A program made the translations under genes and the position numbers. Of a stretch of DNA of 12,353 bases, positions 8,213-12,353 are shown in pieces (within the stretch, counting starts at the first letter, position 1; every line of letters starts with the position of its first letter). The notes under the pieces were generated by a model that did no database searches, was not told the origin of the DNA, and saw only the letters and a program-made list of their open reading frames with translations. The stretch is from positions 1 to 12,353 of the forward strand of contig DLCS01000116.1 of assembly GCA_002480735.1 (NCBI GenBank). Direction: 5' to 3'. Source of the stretch: Bacillaceae bacterium UBA7792 (lineage in GTDB: Bacteria; Bacillota; Bacilli; Bacillales; Cytobacillaceae).

Positions 8213-8716
8213 ATGGTTCACAAGTATTTTTTCTTTATCCAAAATGGAGAAATTCGTTCTTATAAATGGAAGGATGGAAGGCTTCTTTTGGTAAAGTATA
8301 AGGGCGAAGATTTTTGCTCCATAGAGGAGCCAACCTTTTGGGAATGGTGGGAGGAAAGCAACTCTTACATTCCTTTGGAGGATAAGGTGGATTTTTGCTT
8401 TGTAGGGGACGAGATTGAGGATTTTTATTCAGTTCACTACTCATGTGCTGAGGCCTCTGAGTGGAGTATGGACAAGATTGAAGCATTCCTGAATGAATAT
8501 TTAAAGGAAAGTAGAATTGAGCTAACAAATGTGAATAAAGGGAACAGGATTCAAATTGAGAAAGCTCCTCAAGCCTATAAATATACTGAAATCGTGGCAT
8601 TAAACTATTTTACAATTCCTGCTATTTTGGAAAAGCATTCTGAAGAAATCGAACAGGTTTCTGCAGGAGAATCATTAAGAAGCTATTATTTGAAGGAATT
8701 GCAAAGAATTAAATAG
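8213..8716 (+). CDS. Small acidic Trp-rich protein, last gene of the accessory operon
   Basis: The product has 167 residues from ATG 8213; a TTG at 8210 would add one residue. GAGGAG at 8198-8203 serves either start. Only three bases separate it from the preceding stop codon, so the two genes are almost certainly co-translated. I do not recognise the family. The N-terminal half looks beta-rich, opening with YFFFIQNGEIRSYKW, and carries an aromatic cluster (FWEWWEES, about residues 46-53) followed by a VDFCFVGDE strand. The C-terminal half is helical and acidic. There is no membrane segment, Zn-binding cluster or catalytic motif that I can defend. It may be a partner, chaperone or immunity protein for its upstream neighbour, by position only. 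Confidence 0.75.
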   Translation: MVHKYFFFIQNGEIRSYKWKDGRLLLVKYKGEDFCSIEEPTFWEWWEESNSYIPLEDKVDFCFVGDEIEDFYSVHYSCAEASEWSMDKIEAFLNEYLKESRIELTNVNKGNRIQIEKAPQAYKYTEIVALNYFTIPAILEKHSEEIEQVSAGESLRSYYLKELQRIK

Positions 8717-8744
8717 ATAGGAAGTACTCGATTAAAAACTATAT

Positions 8745-8774
8745 TTGACAAACATCCTGCTTTTATGGTAAATT
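8745..8774 (+). promoter_or_regulatory. Sigma-A-type promoter of the tyrS leader
   Basis: A perfect -35 TTGACA (8745-8750) is followed after 18 bases by TAAATT (8769-8774), preceded by a TGn extension (8766-8768). Transcription would begin near 8782, just before the T-box stem I, as expected. No terminator separates this promoter from the upstream gene that ends at 8716. Confidence 0.7.
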
Positions 8775-8781
8775 TCATAGC

Positions 8782-9044
8782 AATTAAATAAAATGCAAAG
8801 ATGGGAATGGAAATTTTTTCACCAGTAATGCATCTACCTCTGGTACAGAAAGCTGACGGCTGCTGCGAGTCAGTGCATGTAGAATGGCATGAATTACCTC
8901 CCGGAGCATTTACTGTGAACCTGATAAGTATTAGCAGTAAACGGATGATCCGTTATCTTTTAAAGTGGAGAACAATAACTGTTCTCAAGTTGGGTGGTAC
9001 CGCGTATACAACGTCCCTTCGATTTAATCGAAGGGATTTTTTTT
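8782..9044 (+). promoter_or_regulatory. Tyrosine-specific T-box riboswitch leader of tyrS
   Basis: Uncharged tRNA-Tyr binding to this RNA should favour tyrS transcription. Stem I can be drawn as AAATGC (8791-8796) with GCATTT (8906-8911), GGGA (8803-8806) with TCCC (8899-8902), ATGC (8828-8831) with GCAT (8887-8890), and a distal CTGAC/GTCAG hairpin (8853-8857/8869-8873). The specifier loop has the loop-E signature AGTA (8824-8827) opposite GAA (8891-8893), followed after one base by TAC (8895-8897), a tyrosine codon. Further hairpins are AACGGA/TCCGTT (8940-8945/8949-8954) and GAGAACA/TGTTCTC (8968-8974/8980-8986). The T-box sequence is TGGGTGGTACCGCG (8991-9004). Its TGGT (8995-8998) can pair with the ACCA end of tRNA-Tyr. 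In the antiterminator, GGG and GCG (8992-8994, 9002-9004) pair with CGTCCC (9012-9017). Confidence 0.95.
9014..9044 (+). terminator. T-box intrinsic terminator
   Basis: An 11-bp perfect inverted repeat with arms TCCCTTCGATT and AATCGAAGGGA (9014-9036) is followed by eight T. Its 5' arm reuses TCCC (9014-9017), which the antiterminator also needs, so the two structures exclude each other. It may also stop read-through from the accessory operon, which has no terminator of its own. Confidence 0.93.
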
Positions 9045-9059
9045 ATGAGAAAATTAATC

Positions 9060-10415
<1,356 letters not shown>

Positions 10416-10422
10416 AATCAAA

Positions 10423-10466
10423 ATAGACCTATGGAAAAATCTGTAGGTCTATATTATTACTTTTTT
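10423..10466 (+). terminator. Probable tyrS terminator
   Basis: Nine perfect pairs, ATAGACCTA (10423-10431) with TAGGTCTAT (10444-10452), lie eight bases after the tyrS stop codon, with six T at 10461-10466. The T-run is eight bases away from the stem and the stem is AT-rich, so termination may be leaky. Confidence 0.6.
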
Positions 10467-10491
10467 GAAACCTTTGACTAATTGAGCCGTA
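10466..10491 (+). promoter_or_regulatory. Sigma-W-type promoter of yuaF-floT
   Basis: TGAAAC (10466-10471), 16 bases, then CGTA (10488-10491) is an exact match to the sigma-W consensus of Bacillus. The B. subtilis yuaFGI operon is known to be in the sigma-W cell-envelope stress regulon, so position and function agree. The predicted leader is about 90 bases. Confidence 0.85.
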
Positions 10492-10513
10492 TATAAGTTA
10501 TCGAAAAGCTATG

Positions 10514-10573
10514 ATGAAAGGAGGGGGGATATTTCCGGACATGAAAAGCCAGGAAGAGCATTCCATTACATAG
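10514..10573 (+). other. Possible tiny leader ORF before yuaF
   Basis: An in-frame ATG at 10514 or 10541 leads to TAG at 10571-10573 (19 or 10 residues). A GGAGGGGGG stretch (10520-10528) lies 12 bases before the second ATG. It ends 15 bases before the yuaF start. It may be chance; the G-rich tract may simply be a second Shine-Dalgarno-like sequence. Confidence 0.2.
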
Positions 10574-10588
10574 AAAGGGGGAGGACAG

Positions 10589-11125
10589 ATGGAGCTATTC
10601 GGAGCACCGATACAGTCTGTATACTTAATTACCCTAATCGTTGCAGGTGGCTTAACGCTTCTCTATATTTTATTTAACGATATTCTTGAAGCCGTCGCAG
10701 AGGTTTTTCCAGTGAACCCGGCTCTAATTCTTGCTTTTATCACCTTCTTCTCAGCGAGTGGATACTTGTTTGAATTATTAACCTCACTGAACAATTTCCT
10801 CATTATTGGTATTTCAATTGTCATTGCATTGGTTTTAGATACTTTATTAAATGTTTTTGTGCTTGTTCCACTTTCTTCAGCGGAGGAATCCCTAGCCTAT
10901 ACGACAAAATCCTTGCGAGGTCGAACAGGGAAGGTCATTATCCCCATTCCTCTAGATGGCTACGGAGAGGTCCTTTTAAAAAGCAATAGCGGGACGGTGG
11001 CAAAATCCGCAAAGAGCTTTAAGGGCGAACCGATCGAAGAGGGCAAAACAGTTTTAGTAGTAGAGGTTCAAGATGGTGTACTCCATGTAGTACCACATGA
11101 GAGCCAAGAAGATTATTTAATCTAG
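10589..11125 (+). CDS. yuaF: NfeD-family membrane protein YuaF
   Basis: The product has 178 residues, close to the B. subtilis YuaF length. Three hydrophobic segments (about 11-29, 45-65 and 69-95) are followed by a soluble beta domain (about 105-178) containing LRGRTGKVIIPIPLDGYGEV, the OB-fold typical of NfeD proteins. This is the short form without the ClpP-like protease domain. NfeD proteins are encoded next to flotillins and work with them in membrane microdomains and envelope-stress resistance. GGGGGAGG lies just before ATG 10589. The stop overlaps the ribosome binding site of floT, so the two are coupled. The sigma-W-type promoter at 10466-10491 should drive both. Confidence 0.92.
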   Translation: MELFGAPIQSVYLITLIVAGGLTLLYILFNDILEAVAEVFPVNPALILAFITFFSASGYLFELLTSLNNFLIIGISIVIALVLDTLLNVFVLVPLSSAEESLAYTTKSLRGRTGKVIIPIPLDGYGEVLLKSNSGTVAKSAKSFKGEPIEEGKTVLVVEVQDGVLHVVPHESQEDYLI

Positions 11126-11136
11126 GAGGGGAAACT

Positions 11137-12353
11137 ATGTTACCAATGTTCATTGTTATTGGAGTTGTTGTATTTTTACTAATTGCACTTATTGCTGTAT
11201 TCATTACGAAGTACCGTACAGCAGGCCCGGATGAGGCGTTGATTGTAACGGGAAGCTATCTAGGAAGTAAAAATGTCAATGTTGACGAATCGGGCAATAA
11301 GGTGAAAATCATTCGTGGGGGCGGGGCATTTATTTTACCAGTGTTTCAACAAGCTGAGCCTCTGAGTTTACTATCTAGCAAGCTTGACGTCACAACTCCT
11401 GAGGTGTACACAGAGCAGGGTGTACCGGTCATGGCTGACGGAACGGCGATTATTAAGATTGGTAGTTCGATAGAGGAAATTGCAACGGCTGCAGAGCAAT
11501 TCCTTGGCAAACCGAAGGATGAAAGAGAAAATGAGGCAAGGGAAGTTCTCGAAGGTCATCTTCGCTCGATACTTGGCTCGATGACAGTAGAAGAAATTTA
11601 TAAAAATCGTGATAAGTTCTCACAAGAGGTACAGCGAGTGGCATCCCAAGATTTAGCTAAAATGGGTCTTGTTATCGTATCTTTCACCATTAAAGACGTA
11701 AGGGATAAGAACGGCTATTTAGAATCATTAGGAAAGCCTCGTATTGCGCAAGTAAAGAGAGATGCTGATATCGCAACTGCAGAAGCGGAGAAGGAAACTC
11801 GAATCAAACGAGCAGAAGCTGATAAAGATGCGAAAAAGGCAGAGCTTGAAAGAGCAACTGAAATTGCAGAGGCAGAAAAAGAAAATCAAATGAAAATGGC
11901 TGATTTCCGCCGTGAACAAGATGTTGCAAAAGCACGGGCGGACCAGGCATATGATTTGGAAACCGCTCGTTCCAAGCAGGAAGTCACGGAGCAGGAGATG
12001 CAAATTCGCATCATTGAGCGTCAGAAGCAAATTGAGCTGGAAGAGAAGGAAATCCTTCGCCGTGAAAGACAATATGATTCAGAAGTGAAAAAGAAGGCAG
12101 ATGCGGATCGTTATGCGGTCGAGCAAGCAGCAGCTGCGGATAAAGCAAAGCAGCTAGCAGAGGCCGATGCGAATCAGTATCGAGTAGAGTCGATGGCAAA
12201 GGCAGAAGCAGAAAAGATCCGTTTAGATGGTTTAGCGAAAGCAGAAGCAGAGAGAGCGAAAGGGGAAGCGGATGCCGATATTATTCGTCTGAAGGGTCTT
12301 GCTGAAGCGGAGGCAAAACGAAAAATCGCCGAAGCCTTCGAAATGTACGGCCC
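11137..12353 (+). CDS. floT: Flotillin (YuaG/FloT), C-terminus cut by window edge
   Basis: The reading frame is open from ATG 11137 to the right edge (405 full codons); roughly the last 100 residues of a usual 509-residue FloT are missing. AGGAGGGG (11124-11131) overlaps the yuaF stop. A membrane-inserting hydrophobic N-terminus (about 4-25) is followed by a PHB/SPFH domain (about 30-190, with the VYTEQGVPVMADGTAIIKI core) and then the flotillin domain, a very long coiled coil (about 190-400) full of Glu/Ala/Lys repeats such as AEAEKE and KAEAEK. Flotillins scaffold functional membrane microdomains on the cytoplasmic face, together with YuaF. Nothing is unusual in the visible part. Confidence 0.95.
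   Translation, partial: MLPMFIVIGVVVFLLIALIAVFITKYRTAGPDEALIVTGSYLGSKNVNVDESGNKVKIIRGGGAFILPVFQQAEPLSLLSSKLDVTTPEVYTEQGVPVMADGTAIIKIGSSIEEIATAAEQFLGKPKDERENEAREVLEGHLRSILGSMTVEEIYKNRDKFSQEVQRVASQDLAKMGLVIVSFTIKDVRDKNGYLESLGKPRIAQVKRDADIATAEAEKETRIKRAEADKDAKKAELERATEIAEAEKENQMKMADFRREQDVAKARADQAYDLETARSKQEVTEQEMQIRIIERQKQIELEEKEILRRERQYDSEVKKKADADRYAVEQAAAADKAKQLAEADANQYRVESMAKAEAEKIRLDGLAKAEAERAKGEADADIIRLKGLAEAEAKRKIAEAFEMYG

Noticed and set aside
704..8716. Assignment to a named defence system (for example BREX, DISARM, Zorya or HerA-SIR2/DUF4297)
   Set aside because: None of the diagnostic partners (methylase, PglZ, MotAB-like pair, Sir2, DUF4297 nuclease) can be seen, so no known name is justified.

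Overview
The window is low-GC Firmicute DNA, most likely from a Bacillaceae relative of Bacillus, Neobacillus or Mesobacillus. The evidence is AGGAGG-type ribosome binding sites before nearly every gene, a tyrosyl-tRNA synthetase very close in sequence to the Geobacillus/Bacillus enzyme, a T-box leader with a tyrosine specifier, and a sigma-W-type promoter before a yuaF-floT pair.

Layout: (1) 1-460, minus strand, the 5' part of a class A penicillin-binding protein cut by the left edge. (2) 461-703, a divergent intergenic region with a promoter in each direction. (3) 704-8716, five tightly packed plus-strand genes that look like one accessory operon: a GrpE-like coiled-coil protein, a 977-residue divergent Hsp70/actin-fold ATPase, a 1014-residue HerA/VirB4-type ATPase with a Ser/Thr/Gly-rich linker of about 110 residues, a 231-residue protein with a glycine-rich amphipathic and hydrophobic N-terminus, and a small acidic, Trp-rich protein. 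(4) 8717-9158, a promoter and T-box leader, followed by an extra 15-bp stem-loop downstream of the T-box terminator. (5) 9159-10415, tyrS. (6) 10416-10588, a hairpin whose T-run touches a textbook sigma-W promoter. (7) 10589-12353, the NfeD-like gene yuaF and the flotillin gene floT, the latter cut by the right edge.

The flanks (pbp, tyrS, yuaF-floT) are ordinary housekeeping and envelope-stress genes. The interesting part is the 8-kb insert between pbp and tyrS. It pairs a dedicated Hsp70-like ATPase and its apparent own exchange factor with a HerA-class translocase and a protein that looks able to enter or perturb membranes. I do not recognise this combination as a named system. A chaperone-fed translocation or conflict (phage-defence or toxin-delivery) machine is my inference from domain content and gene order only; no homology search was possible.
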